From NCBI GenBank assembly GCA_016719135.1, contig JADKAV010000019.1, forward strand, positions 6,039-70,038: a stretch of 64,000 bases of DNA, given 5' to 3'. The position numbers were made by a program, and so were the translations under genes. How positions within the stretch are numbered: position 1 is the stretch's first letter; each line of letters opens with the position of its first letter. The DNA is from Micrococcales bacterium (lineage in GTDB: Bacteria; Actinomycetota; Actinomycetes; S36-B12; UBA10799). Shown here in pieces: positions 56,306-64,000 of this stretch. The notes under the pieces were generated by a model. The model worked only from the letters and a program-made list of their open reading frames with translations, made no database searches and was not told where the DNA came from.

Positions 56306-56760
56306 GTCACCCTTCGCAACTGCACCGCGGACTGCAGCCCGGAGCTCGCCCTGTCCCCGATGACCTTGAACGCGAGGCGCAGGAACGGGTCGAAGGGCCG
56401 CCGGAAACCGCGCAGAGCGAGGTCGGCGTCGTAGGTCACCGTCGATCCCTTTGGGCGAGGGGCGACGGTGATGATGTCGTAGGAACGGAAGTCCGAGGAG
56501 ATCGCCTCGAGCACCACGCGGCCCGCGAACTCCTCGGTGGGTTCGATGGACTCGAGGATCACGTACTCAAGCGGCAAGGTGCGTCCCAGGAAACCTGCCT
56601 TGACCAGGTAGCGCGCGCCTGTGCGGCCCGGTTCGCCGCCGAGAAGATGGGCCGACTTGACGCCCGGATCCCATTCGGCGACCGTCGCGAAATCGGCGAG
56701 GTACGCGAAGATGTCCGCGGCGGGGGCAGGGGACTGGACGGTGGTGCTGTAGTGGGCCAT
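56302..56760 (-). CDS. SRPBCC-family (START-like) protein
   Basis: 152 residues. MAHYSTTVQSPAPAADIFAYLADFATVAEWDPGV is the usual START/SRPBCC N-terminus, with a beta-rich middle and a C-terminal amphipathic helix forming the ligand cavity. ATG 56760 with AGGAAGG ~6 nt upstream on the minus strand. Coupled to the SDR gene. Divergent from sufR across the 122-bp tandem repeat. Confidence 0.85.
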   Translation of the reverse strand: MAHYSTTVQSPAPAADIFAYLADFATVAEWDPGVKSAHLLGGEPGRTGARYLVKAGFLGRTLPLEYVILESIEPTEEFAGRVVLEAISSDFRSYDIITVAPRPKGSTVTYDADLALRGFRRPFDPFLRLAFKVIGDRASSGLQSAVQLRRVT

Positions 56761-56830
56761 GGTTGCCTTCCTGTTCTAAGTCCACCGTCGGGTATGTCCG
56801 GATTGCGCGCAACCGGAGGGCTCTCGCTCG

Positions 56831-57074
56831 GGTCGGCGCGTGGGTGGTGGTTCGGATGTTGAGGGCGGTGTTGTTGGGGGGTTCGGCCTGGGATATCGCC
56901 CAACAACGTCGCCCTCAATGGTGGGGGTGCCCAATAACGTCGCGCTTGGCCAGGTCGGCGCGTGGGTGGTGGTTCGGATGTTGAGGGCGGTGTTGTTGGG
57001 GGGTTCGGCCTGGGATATCGCCCAACAACGTCGCCCTCAATGGTGGGGGTGCCCAATAACGTCGCCCTTGGCCG
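56831..57074. repeat. Two-copy tandem repeat (122-bp period) with long hairpins, SRPBCC/sufR divergent region
   Basis: Copy 1 is 56831-56952 and copy 2 is 56953-57074, nearly identical. Each contains a 60-nt hairpin (56859-56918 and 56981-57040) with 20-bp arms TTGAGGGCG-nn-GTTGTTGGG and the complement, 18 of 20 pairing. Each is followed by a degenerate extra half-site, GCCCAATAACGTCGC. No credible ORF: the open frames here simply repeat the same peptide. This accounts for most of the 399-bp gap; the remaining 85 bp hold the sufR promoter region. Confidence 0.88.
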
Positions 57075-57142
57075 CGGTCAGCGACGTCCATGACCGGCTG
57101 ATCGACCGGATATCGACCCCCTCCTTTGCACTTGCGCCGAAT

Positions 57143-57166
57143 TACGCAACAATGGAGTTGTGAAAA
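57143..57166 (+). promoter_or_regulatory. Possible sufR operator overlapping the start codon
   Basis: A small inverted repeat, CAAC...GTTG, flanked by TTACG and TGAA, spans the sufR GTG. SufR represses its own operon in other bacteria, so a site here is expected. The match is short and the assignment tentative. Confidence 0.3.
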
Positions 57167-57849
57167 GCGAGTCGACCGGTGGACGCGAGGGTGTGGCGCG
57201 CAGCCTGCTCGTCGACGGTCCGGCGACCGCGGCTGAATTGGCACAACGATTGAACATCACTGCTGCGGGTGTACGCAAACACCTCGACGCACTCGAGGAG
57301 ACAGGCGACGTGCTGGCAGGGGATCGCCCCGCGTTCGGGCCGGCACGGGGTCCGCGCCGGGGACGACCGGCCAGGATCTACTCCCTGACCGAACGCGGGC
57401 GTGCCCGCTTCGAGCAGTCGTACGACGATTTGGCAGTCAGTGCCATGCGCTTCCTGCGGCAGGTGCAGCCCAGCGCCCTCGAGGAGTTCGCCCAGCGGCG
57501 TGCCACTGAGCTCGAGCAGCGCTACGAGCCTCACTTAACCGGTCTCGCCGATCCGCAGCAGCGGGCCCACCGACTTGCCGAACTGCTCAGCGCCGACGGA
57601 TACGCCGCTTCGGTCGAAGAGGGCCCGACCTCAGTGATGCAGGTATGCCAGCACAACTGTCCGGTCTCCCAGGCCGCTCACGAATTTCCCCAGTTGTGCG
57701 ACGCCGAAGCCGCGGCGTTCGCACGCTTACTGGGTACGAACGTCACCCGACTGGCCACGATCGCCCACGGCGACGGGGTCTGTACATGTCTGGTATCGCC
57801 GTCTGCCCCGCAGTCGGCCCATACCCCCACCGAAAGGATCTCCTCATGA
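57160..57849 (+). CDS. sufR: Iron-sulfur-dependent transcriptional repressor SufR
   Basis: 229 residues. An N-terminal winged HTH (ATAAELAQRLNITAAGVRKHLDALEETG) is followed by a basic linker GPRRGRPARIYSLT. A C-terminal cysteine set VCQHNCPV...QLCDAE...GVCTCLV ligates the [4Fe-4S] cluster. It senses Fe-S status and represses the suf operon that follows. GTG 57160 is preceded by a close GGAG. The stop overlaps the sufB ATG. Same gene order as Rv1460-Rv1461. Confidence 0.94.
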   Translation: MKSESTGGREGVARSLLVDGPATAAELAQRLNITAAGVRKHLDALEETGDVLAGDRPAFGPARGPRRGRPARIYSLTERGRARFEQSYDDLAVSAMRFLRQVQPSALEEFAQRRATELEQRYEPHLTGLADPQQRAHRLAELLSADGYAASVEEGPTSVMQVCQHNCPVSQAAHEFPQLCDAEAAAFARLLGTNVTRLATIAHGDGVCTCLVSPSAPQSAHTPTERISS

Positions 57850-59250
57850 GCGATGTCGACCAGTTGGCCGATCTCGGCAGTTATGAATACGGCTGGCACG
57901 ACACGGACGCCGCCGGTGCGATCGCGAAGCGGGGCCTCAGCGAGGACGTCGTGCGCGAGATCTCCGCGCTGAAGAACGAGCCGGAGTGGATGCTGGAGAT
58001 GCGGCTCAAGGGCCTGCGTCTGTTCGAGAAGAAGCCGATGCCCACCTGGGGTGCGGATCTGTCGACCATCAATTTCGACTCGATCAAGTACTTCGTGCGC
58101 TCCACCGAGAAGCAGGCGACGTCCTGGGAGGAACTGCCCGCCGACATCAAGAACACCTACGACCGCCTCGGGATCCCGGAGGCCGAGAAGCAGCGTCTCA
58201 TCGCCGGGGTCGCAGCCCAGTACGAGTGAGGTCGTCTACCACAAGATCCGCGAGGACCTCGAGGAGCAGGGTGTTCTGTTCCTGGACACCGACACCGCGC
58301 TCAAGGAGCACGAGGACCTGTTCCGCGAGTACTTCGCCACCGTGATCCCCACCGGGGACAACAAGTTCTCGGCGCTGAACACCGCGGTGTGGTCCGGCGG
58401 GTCGTTCATCTACGTGCCCAAGGGCGTGCACGTCGAGATCCCGCTGCAGGCCTACTTCCGCATCAACACCGAGAACATGGGTCAGTTCGAGCGGACGCTG
58501 ATCATCGTCGACGAGGGCGCATACGTGCACTACGTCGAGGGCTGCACCGCGCCGATCTACTCGACGGACTCGCTGCACTCCGCGGTCGTCGAGATCATCG
58601 TGAAGAAGGACGCGCGCTGCCGTTACACGACGATTCAGAACTGGTCGACCAACGTGTACAACCTCGTGACCAAGCGGGCGATCGCCCAGCAGGGCGCGAC
58701 GATGGAGTGGATCGACGGCAACCTCGGCTCGAAGGTCACGATGAAGTACCCCGCCGTGTGGCTGATGGGCGAGCACGCGAAGGGTGAGACCTTGTCGGTC
58801 GCCTTCGCCGGTGAGGACCAGCACCAGGACGCCGGCGCCAAGATGGTGCATGCGGCGCCGAACACCTCCTCGAGCATCGTGTCGAAGTCGGTGGCCCGGG
58901 GCGGCGGGCGCACTTCGTACCGCGGGCTCATCCAGGTCAACCCGGGAGCAACGGGGTCGAAGTCGACCGTCCGCTGCGACGCCTTGCTGGTCGACGACAT
59001 CAGTCGCTCGGACACCTACCCGTACAACGACATCCGCACCGACGATGTGTCGATGGGCCACGAGGCCACGGTCTCCAAGATCGGTGAGGACCAGCTGTTC
59101 TACCTGATGTCGCGCGGCATGACCGAAGAGGAAGCCATGGCCATGATCGTCCGGGGCTTCATCGAGCCGATCGCGCGCGAACTGCCGATGGAGTACGCAC
59201 TGGAACTCAACCGGCTGATCGAACTGCAGATGGAAGGAGCCGTCGGCTGA
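57846..59250 (+). CDS. sufB: Fe-S cluster assembly scaffold SufB, one frameshift
   Basis: About 468 residues after correction. Conserved YGWHD N-terminal region, YIPKGVHV-like VPKGVHVEIPLQAYFRIN, EGCTAP...HSAVVEI, and the C-terminal SDTYPYNDI...MSRGMTEEEA. The frame breaks at 58226-58230: the first frame ends AAQYE-stop and the next resumes EVVYHKIREDLEEQG. The family has AAQYESEVVYH here, so two bases are missing. No intein is present, unlike M. tuberculosis SufB. ATG 57846 overlaps the sufR stop. Confidence 0.96.
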
Positions 59251-60371
59251 TGGGTCAGGTTTCGATGTCGAACGCGCGTAGTTATGACCTCGCGGAGTTT
59301 CCCCCACCCAGCGGCCGTGAAGAGGTGTGGCGGTTCGCCCCGCGGGCCGCGCTGAAGCCACTGCTGGAGGACGCCCCGTCAGACGGGCGCCTGCGGTGGG
59401 AGACGACGCTGTCCGAGGATGTGACATTGACGCAGATCACCTCGGAACAGGCTCGCGAACGAGCGGCCAGTGCGCCGGTCGACCGCATCTCGGCCCTGGC
59501 TGCCAAACACGCCGACGGTGCGAGGCTGCTGGATATACAAGCGGACGCCTCACACCCCGAGCCGATCGTGCTGGATCTTGTTGGAGTCGGACGCGAACCC
59601 GTCACCTGGGGTCAAGTGCTCATCGACGTGGGTGCCGGAGCGAAGGCGACCGTGGTGCTGCGGTTCTCCGGTGCTGCGCAGTACGCAGGCAACCTCTCGG
59701 TGGTCGTGGGTGACAACGCCAGTCTGGAACTGGTCAGTGTGCAGAACTGGAGCGACGACTCCGTGCATGCCGGGCATTTCGCCACCCGGATCGGCCGCGA
59801 TGCCCGCTTGCGCAGCGTCCTGGTGACCCTTGGTGGCGAGGCGGTTCGCCTGGTCCAGACGGTCGACTATGACGGACCAGGCGGTGATGCCGATATACGT
59901 GGGCTCTTCTTCGCCGACGCCGGGCAGCGTTTCGAACACCGTTCGTTCGTCGACCACTCGCAGCCCCACTGCCGCAGCAACGTGGTGTTCAAGGGCGCCT
60001 TGCAGGGCGAGCGGGCACGCAGTGTCTGGGTGGGCGATGTGCTTATCCGTGCCAACGCTGTGGGTACCCAGACTTACGAGATCAACCGGAACCTGCTGCT
60101 GGACGACGGTCCCCGCGCTGATTCGGTGCCGAACCTCGAGATTCTCACCGGTGATGTGGCCGGTGCCGGGCACGCCAGTGCGACCGGCCGGTTCGACGAG
60201 GAGCAGGTGTTCTATCTGAGGTCGCGCGGCATCAGTGAGGAGGAGGCCCGCCGACTGGTCGTGCTGGGCTTCTTCGCCGACGTGCTCGACGGCATCGACG
60301 TACCCATGATCCGCGCCGAGGTGATGCGCGCCGTGGAGGCGGAACTCGGCTACCGGCGCGAGGTTCAGTGA
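59250..60371 (+). CDS. sufD: Fe-S cluster assembly protein SufD
   Basis: 373 residues, SufBD right-handed beta-helix family. Conserved QRFEHRSFVDHSQPHCRSNVVFKG and the C-terminal FYLRSRGISEEEARRLVVLGFFADV, closely parallel to the SufB end. Forms the SufBC2D scaffold complex. ATG overlaps the sufB stop (TGATG). Confidence 0.95.
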   Translation: MGQVSMSNARSYDLAEFPPPSGREEVWRFAPRAALKPLLEDAPSDGRLRWETTLSEDVTLTQITSEQARERAASAPVDRISALAAKHADGARLLDIQADASHPEPIVLDLVGVGREPVTWGQVLIDVGAGAKATVVLRFSGAAQYAGNLSVVVGDNASLELVSVQNWSDDSVHAGHFATRIGRDARLRSVLVTLGGEAVRLVQTVDYDGPGGDADIRGLFFADAGQRFEHRSFVDHSQPHCRSNVVFKGALQGERARSVWVGDVLIRANAVGTQTYEINRNLLLDDGPRADSVPNLEILTGDVAGAGHASATGRFDEEQVFYLRSRGISEEEARRLVVLGFFADVLDGIDVPMIRAEVMRAVEAELGYRREVQ

Positions 60372-60701
60372 TGGCCGACGTTTCTGTGCGCCTGGCTGAT
60401 CTGCGCGACCGCCAGCCCCGCAGAGTGGTGATTGACGGAGTCCAGGTCGCTCTGGTGCGCGTCGGTGACGAGGTGTTCGCCGTCAACGACGTGTGTTCCC
60501 ACGCTGAAGTGTCCCTGTCCGAGGGCGAAGTGTCCGATTGCACCATTGAGTGCTGGCTGCACGGATCCCGTTTTGACCTGCGAACTGGCGACCCGTCCGG
60601 GCCACCAGCATTCGAACCCTATAGCAACCTATCCCGTTCAGATTGAAGGCCAAGGTGACGACGCCGTAGTGCTCGTCGCTGTTCCCGAGGAGGCACGATG
60701 A
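60371..60701 (+). CDS. Rieske-type ferredoxin of the suf operon, one frameshift
   Basis: About 109 residues after correction. CSHAEVSLSEGEV and CWLHGSRFDLRTGD hold the C-x-H and C-x2-H ligands of a Rieske [2Fe-2S] centre, as in the ferredoxin subunit of non-haem dioxygenases. The frame breaks at 60616-60622 (one extra base), after which IATYPVQIEGQGDDAVVLVAVPEEAR completes the domain. The start overlaps the sufD stop and the end overlaps sufC. Such a gene occurs at this place in several actinobacterial suf operons; its job there is not settled. Confidence 0.88.
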
Positions 60702-61462
60702 CCGAATTGAAGATCCACGAGCTACATGTCGAGGTCGAGTCCGATGGCGGACCCAAGGAGATCCTGCGGGGGGTGAACCTCACCGTGGTCAGCGGTCAGA
60801 CGCACGCCATCATGGGTCCCAACGGGTCCGGAAAGTCGACTTTGGCCTACGCCTTGGCAGGGCATCCCGCCTATCGGATCACCGGCGGCTCGGTCACCAT
60901 GGACGGCGAAGACGTGCTGGACATGAGTGTCGACGAGCGAGCCCGGGCCGGCCTCTTCCTGGCGATGCAGTACCCGGTGGAGGTACCGGGTGTGTCGGTG
61001 TCGAACTTCTTGCGCACCTCGGTGACCGCGGTCCGGGGCGAAGCCCCGCCGCTGCGCTCCTGGCTCAAGGAGATGCGCTCTGCGATGGCGGATCTGAACG
61101 TGGACTCCTCGTTCGCCGAGCGCAGCGTGAATGAGGGCTTCTCCGGCGGTGAACGCAAGCGCCACGAGATCCTTCAGATGGGGCTGCTGAACCCGAAGTT
61201 CGCGGTGCTCGACGAGACCGACTCCGGACTCGACGTCGACGCCCTGAAAGTGGTTTCCGAGGGTGTGAACCGGGTACGTGCCGGCGGCGAGGTTGGAGTC
61301 GTGCTCATCACCCACACCACGCGCCTGCTGCGCCAGATCCCGGTGGAATTCGTCCACGTGATGTGGCAAGGACGGATCGTGGCCGAAGGTGGGCCCGAAC
61401 TGGCCGATGAGATCGAGGCGAATGGCTACGAGCAGTTCATCGGAGCGGGTGTCGCCGGATGA
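60698..61462 (+). CDS. sufC: Fe-S cluster assembly ATPase SufC
   Basis: 254 residues. Walker A GPNGSGKSTLA, SufC-specific MQYPVEVPGVS, signature FSGGERKRHEIL, Walker B FAVLDETDSGLD and ITHTTRLL. Drives conformational change in SufBCD. ATGA-type overlaps at both ends. Confidence 0.97.
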   Translation: MTELKIHELHVEVESDGGPKEILRGVNLTVVSGQTHAIMGPNGSGKSTLAYALAGHPAYRITGGSVTMDGEDVLDMSVDERARAGLFLAMQYPVEVPGVSVSNFLRTSVTAVRGEAPPLRSWLKEMRSAMADLNVDSSFAERSVNEGFSGGERKRHEILQMGLLNPKFAVLDETDSGLDVDALKVVSEGVNRVRAGGEVGVVLITHTTRLLRQIPVEFVHVMWQGRIVAEGGPELADEIEANGYEQFIGAGVAG

Positions 61463-62709
61463 CTCTGCTGGACGTCGACACATTGCGCAAGGATTTCCCG
61501 ATCCTTGAACGCAGCGTGCGCGGCGACCGGCGCCTGGTGTATTTGGACTCGGGGGCGACATCGCAGAAGCCGTACGCCGTCCTCAACGCTGAGCGGGATT
61601 TCTACGAACTGCACAACGCTGCAGTTCACCGGGGCAACCATCAACTGGCCGAGGAAGCTACGGATGCCTACGAGCAGGCGCGCGCCACGGTGGCGGGCTT
61701 CATCGGTGCGGCGGCCGACGAGGTCGTCTTCACGCGTAACGCGACTGAGGCGCTGAACATGGTCGCGTACGCGTTCAGCAACGCCACGCTCGACGGCGGG
61801 CCGGATCGCTTCACCCTGCGACCCGGCGACGAGATCCTGATCACGGAGATGGAACACCACGCAAATCTCGTGCCGTGGCAGCAGGTCGCCAAGCGCACCG
61901 GCGCCACCCTGCGATGGTTCGGTGTCACCGACGACGGACGCCTCGATCTGGATCCGGACCTGATCACCGAGCGGACCCGGATCGTTGCCGTCACACATCA
62001 GTCGAACGTGCTCGGCACGATCAACCCCATCGCGCGCATCGCGCAGATGGCACACGCGGTCGGTGCGATCGTGGTGGTGGATGCGTGCCAGTCCGTACCG
62101 CACATGGCCGTGGACGTGGGCGACCTCGGCGCGGATTTCGTGGCCTTCAGCGGGCACAAGATGCTCGGACCCACCGGAATCGGGTGTCTGTGGGCCCGCG
62201 CCGACCTGCTCGCCGAGATGCCGCCGATGCTCACCGGCGGTTCGATGATCGAGCAGGTCTTCATGGACCACTCGACCTTTGCCCCACCTCCTCAGCGCTT
62301 CGAGGCCGGCGTGCCCAACATCGCCCAGGCGGTGGGACTCGACGCGGCCTGCCGGTACCTGGACGCCGTCGGTCTGCAGGCCATCCACGACCACGAGGTG
62401 CACTTGACGGGTCTGGCGATCGAAGGACTCAACGACATCGCCGGGATCCGGATCATCGGACCGGCGGACCTCGTGGATCGCGGGGCAGCGGTGTCGTTCG
62501 TGGCCGACGGGGTACACCCTCACGATCTGGGACAGGTGCTGGACGACTCCGGTGTGGCCGTGCGGGTGGGTCACCACTGCGCGTGGCCGTTGCACCGGCG
62601 GTTCAGCATCCCCGCGACGACGCGTGCGTCGTTCTACCTGTACAACGACGAGGATGACGTGGCTGACCTGCTGGCGGGAACCCGTCGAGCTCTGGAGTTC
62701 TTCGCATGA
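61459..62709 (+). CDS. sufS: Cysteine desulfurase SufS
   Basis: 416 residues, PLP enzyme supplying sulfur. SGHKMLGPTGIG contains the PLP lysine (residue ~233), HANLVPWQ the His that stacks on PLP, and VRVGHHCAWPLHRRF the catalytic cysteine loop. ATG 61459 overlaps the sufC stop. Confidence 0.97.
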   Translation: MTLLDVDTLRKDFPILERSVRGDRRLVYLDSGATSQKPYAVLNAERDFYELHNAAVHRGNHQLAEEATDAYEQARATVAGFIGAAADEVVFTRNATEALNMVAYAFSNATLDGGPDRFTLRPGDEILITEMEHHANLVPWQQVAKRTGATLRWFGVTDDGRLDLDPDLITERTRIVAVTHQSNVLGTINPIARIAQMAHAVGAIVVVDACQSVPHMAVDVGDLGADFVAFSGHKMLGPTGIGCLWARADLLAEMPPMLTGGSMIEQVFMDHSTFAPPPQRFEAGVPNIAQAVGLDAACRYLDAVGLQAIHDHEVHLTGLAIEGLNDIAGIRIIGPADLVDRGAAVSFVADGVHPHDLGQVLDDSGVAVRVGHHCAWPLHRRFSIPATTRASFYLYNDEDDVADLLAGTRRALEFFA

Positions 62710-63152
62710 ATATGGAAACCCTGTACCAGGAGATCATCCTGGACCACTACCGCAATCCCCGCGGCAAAGGCCTGCGCGAACCCTTCGGCGCACAGGTGCA
62801 CCACGTCAATCCGACCTGCGGCGACGAGATCACCTTGCGCGTGCAGGTGGACGAAGGTGTCATCCAGGACATCTCGTACGACGCCACCGGGTGTTCCATC
62901 TCGCAGGCCGCGACCTCGGTGATGTACGAACAGCTCGTCGGGCAGCCGCTGGATCAGGTCTGGCCGGTGGTCGAGGAGTTCGTCAGGTTGATCGAGGGTC
63001 GCGGCAAGGTCGAGCCGAACGAGGACGTACTCGGCGACGGCATCGCATTTGCCGGAGTGGCTTCCTTTCCGGCGCGCGTCAAGTGCGCGCTGCTGGGCTG
63101 GATGGCTTTTAAGGACGCAACGTTGCAAGCACTGGGAAAGGACTTCACATGA
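62706..63152 (+). CDS. sufU: Sulfur-transfer protein SufU
   Basis: 148 residues, IscU-like fold. Three conserved cysteines in NPTCGDEI, TGCSISQAA and RVKCALLGW, with the Asp of the first motif, form the zinc site that accepts sulfur from SufS. ATG 62706 overlaps the sufS stop. Confidence 0.96.
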   Translation: MNMETLYQEIILDHYRNPRGKGLREPFGAQVHHVNPTCGDEITLRVQVDEGVIQDISYDATGCSISQAATSVMYEQLVGQPLDQVWPVVEEFVRLIEGRGKVEPNEDVLGDGIAFAGVASFPARVKCALLGWMAFKDATLQALGKDFT

Positions 63153-63460
63153 GTGTGACCGAAGAGGAACTGACTGAGCGGATGCGCGACGTCGTCGATC
63201 CGGAACTCGGGATCAACGTGGTCGACCTGGGTCTCGTGTACGGAGTACACGTGGATTCCGACGAGATCGCGACCATCGACATGACGTTGACGTCGGCTGC
63301 TTGTCCGCTGACCGACGAGATCGAGGACCAGACCCGCGTCGCGCTGTCCGAAGTGGTGAAGGATTTCCGGATCAACTGGGTCTGGATGCCGCCGTGGGGC
63401 CCGGACAAGATCACCGACGAGGGCCGGGAGATGCTGCGGGCGTTGGGGTTCAACGTCTGA
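63149..63460 (+). CDS. sufT: MIP18/PaaD-family Fe-S maturation protein SufT
   Basis: 103 residues, DUF59/MIP18 domain: VVDPELGINVVDLGLVYGV and TSAACPLTDEIEDQ with the conserved cysteine. SufT proteins help mature Fe-S enzymes. ATG overlaps the sufU stop. Last gene of the suf operon, matching Rv1466. Confidence 0.93.
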   Translation: MSVTEEELTERMRDVVDPELGINVVDLGLVYGVHVDSDEIATIDMTLTSAACPLTDEIEDQTRVALSEVVKDFRINWVWMPPWGPDKITDEGREMLRALGFNV

Positions 63461-63539
63461 GCTGAGGGCGCGCTGCTGGTCATATTGCACCGCGTGCGAA
63501 GGGACTCGACGTTTACGTTGGCACCCTCGGCTCGGCATC

Positions 63540-63586
63540 GACTTCGGTCGGATCTGGTCACCTGTTGGCGTTGTGAGTCCAAAGTC
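63540..63586. repeat. Diverged copy of the 47-nt uvrB-type hairpin element
   Basis: It begins GACTTCGGTCGGATC and ends CCAAAGTC, exactly 47 nt as in the two copies upstream of uvrB. The first 15 positions and the terminal arm are conserved and the interior has diverged. It lies between convergent sufT and the peptidase gene. Confidence 0.7.
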
Positions 63587-63623
63587 GCGGCAACCGTGCG
63601 ATGACAACCTGCGGCTCAGCCAC

Positions 63624-64000
63624 CTAGCTGGCGAACGTGTCGCATTTATTGATGTCACCGGTATTGAAGCCGCGCGCGAACCACTCCTGACGCTGGGCGG
63701 ACGAGCCATGCGTGAACGCCTCGGGGTTCACACGGCCCTGCGTCTTCTGCATGATCCGGTCGTCGCCGACGGCGGCTGCGGCCCGAAGCGCTTGGTCGTA
63801 CTCCCGCTTGGTGATGACCACGTTGCCCCGGTCGTTGGCCAACCGTCCCCAGACCCCGGCGATGCAGTCGGCCTGCAACTCCATCCGGACGCTGAGCGCA
63901 TTGGCCTGCCGCGGATTCGCCTGCTGCTGACGACGGACCTTCTCCTCGATTCCTGTGATGGTCTGGATGTGATGGCCCACCTCGTGCGCGGTGATGTAGG
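63624..64000 (-). CDS. Neutral zinc metallopeptidase (YpfJ/PF04228 type), N-terminal part cut by window edge
   Basis: The C-terminal ~125 residues of a predicted membrane-anchored metallopeptidase. The zinc motif HEVGHH is at the window edge, then QTITGIEEKV, RMELQADCIAGVWG (the third ligand region) and the family C-terminus THGSSAQRQEWFARGF. The frame runs off base 64000, so the start and any membrane anchor are outside. Function in cells is not established. Confidence 0.92.
   Translation of the reverse strand, partial: YITAHEVGHHIQTITGIEEKVRRQQQANPRQANALSVRMELQADCIAGVWGRLANDRGNVVITKREYDQALRAAAAVGDDRIMQKTQGRVNPEAFTHGSSAQRQEWFARGFNTGDINKCDTFAS

Noticed and set aside
56840..57163. Open frames across the sufR-upstream repeat encoding a duplicated peptide
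   Set aside because: They arise from the GC-rich repeat itself, have no ribosome-binding site, and the same repeat is open in several frames on both strands.
13229..58230. Programmed ribosomal frameshifting in rpsA, uvrA, gap and sufB
   Set aside because: The sites share no slippery heptamer, stem-loop or stop-codon arrangement, and the shifts go in both directions. Families concerned do not use recoding.
57846..59250. Intein in SufB, as found in M. tuberculosis
   Set aside because: The gene is of normal intein-free length, and the junction at 58228 is a 1-2 base break rather than an insertion.

Overview
The window is high-GC chromosomal DNA from an actinobacterium (class Actinomycetes). 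The marker genes are rbpA, whiA, opcA, a SufR-headed suf operon, a DUF3068 protein, DUF2613 and an AftD-type arabinofuranosyltransferase. Gene order is largely that of the mycobacterial Rv1420-Rv1466 region (uvrC-rapZ-yvcK-whiA-gap-pgk-tpiA-secG-...-pgl-opcA-zwf-tal-tkt-ctaB-ctaA-ABC-sufR-suf operon), joined to the Rv1629-Rv1638 region (polA-rpsA-coaE-uvrB-MBL-uvrA). I cannot name a genus. No phage, IS element, CRISPR array, rRNA or tRNA gene was seen.

Layout. 1-850: 3' end of polA. 866-12448: a cell-envelope glycan cluster between polA and rpsA (flippase, GT-C-like membrane protein, DUF2613 peptide, GT4, methyltransferase, AftD, acyltransferase 3, DUF3068), resembling Rv0224c-Rv0228 plus Rv0236c/Rv0236A of M. 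tuberculosis. 12631-14104: rpsA. 14166-21769: a second envelope block (AftB/ZomB-like GT-C, another polytopic protein, two tandem acyltransferase-SGNH proteins). 21779-35167: coaE, uvrB, TerC, a CLC antiporter, an MBL hydrolase, uvrA, a Tat Rieske lipoprotein, two free-standing SGNH proteins and uvrC. 35177-42059: rapZ-yvcK-whiA, then gap-pgk-tpiA-secG and rbpA. 42274-49235 (minus strand): the pentose-phosphate operon tkt-(membrane protein)-tal-zwf-opcA-pgl. 49263-56760: an HSL-type hydrolase, ctaB with a coupled ATP-grasp-like gene, ctaA, an ABC exporter, and an SDR/SRPBCC pair. 57160-63460: sufR-sufB-sufD-ferredoxin-sufC-sufS-sufU-sufT. 63624-64000: the C-terminal part of a neutral zinc metallopeptidase.

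Two features cut across the gene list. First, at least 13 genes have an actinobacterial -10 hexamer (TANNNT) ending exactly 6 or 7 nt before the start codon, the signature of leaderless mRNAs; this also fixes several starts. Second, non-coding regions carry hairpin-rich repeats. Three divergent promoter regions (coaE/uvrB, MBL/uvrA, SRPBCC/sufR) each hold a two-copy head-to-tail duplication of a different palindromic unit (periods 94, about 226 and 122 bp). A diverged third copy of the uvrB-type 47-nt hairpin lies at 63540-63586.

At least 11 genes need a single reading-frame correction, including the essential or highly conserved rpsA, gap, uvrA, sufB and yvcK, and aftD needs several. The sites share no slippery motif and the residues on both sides fit the family. 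I read these as base-calling or assembly indels rather than biology, and list such genes as intact but frameshifted.
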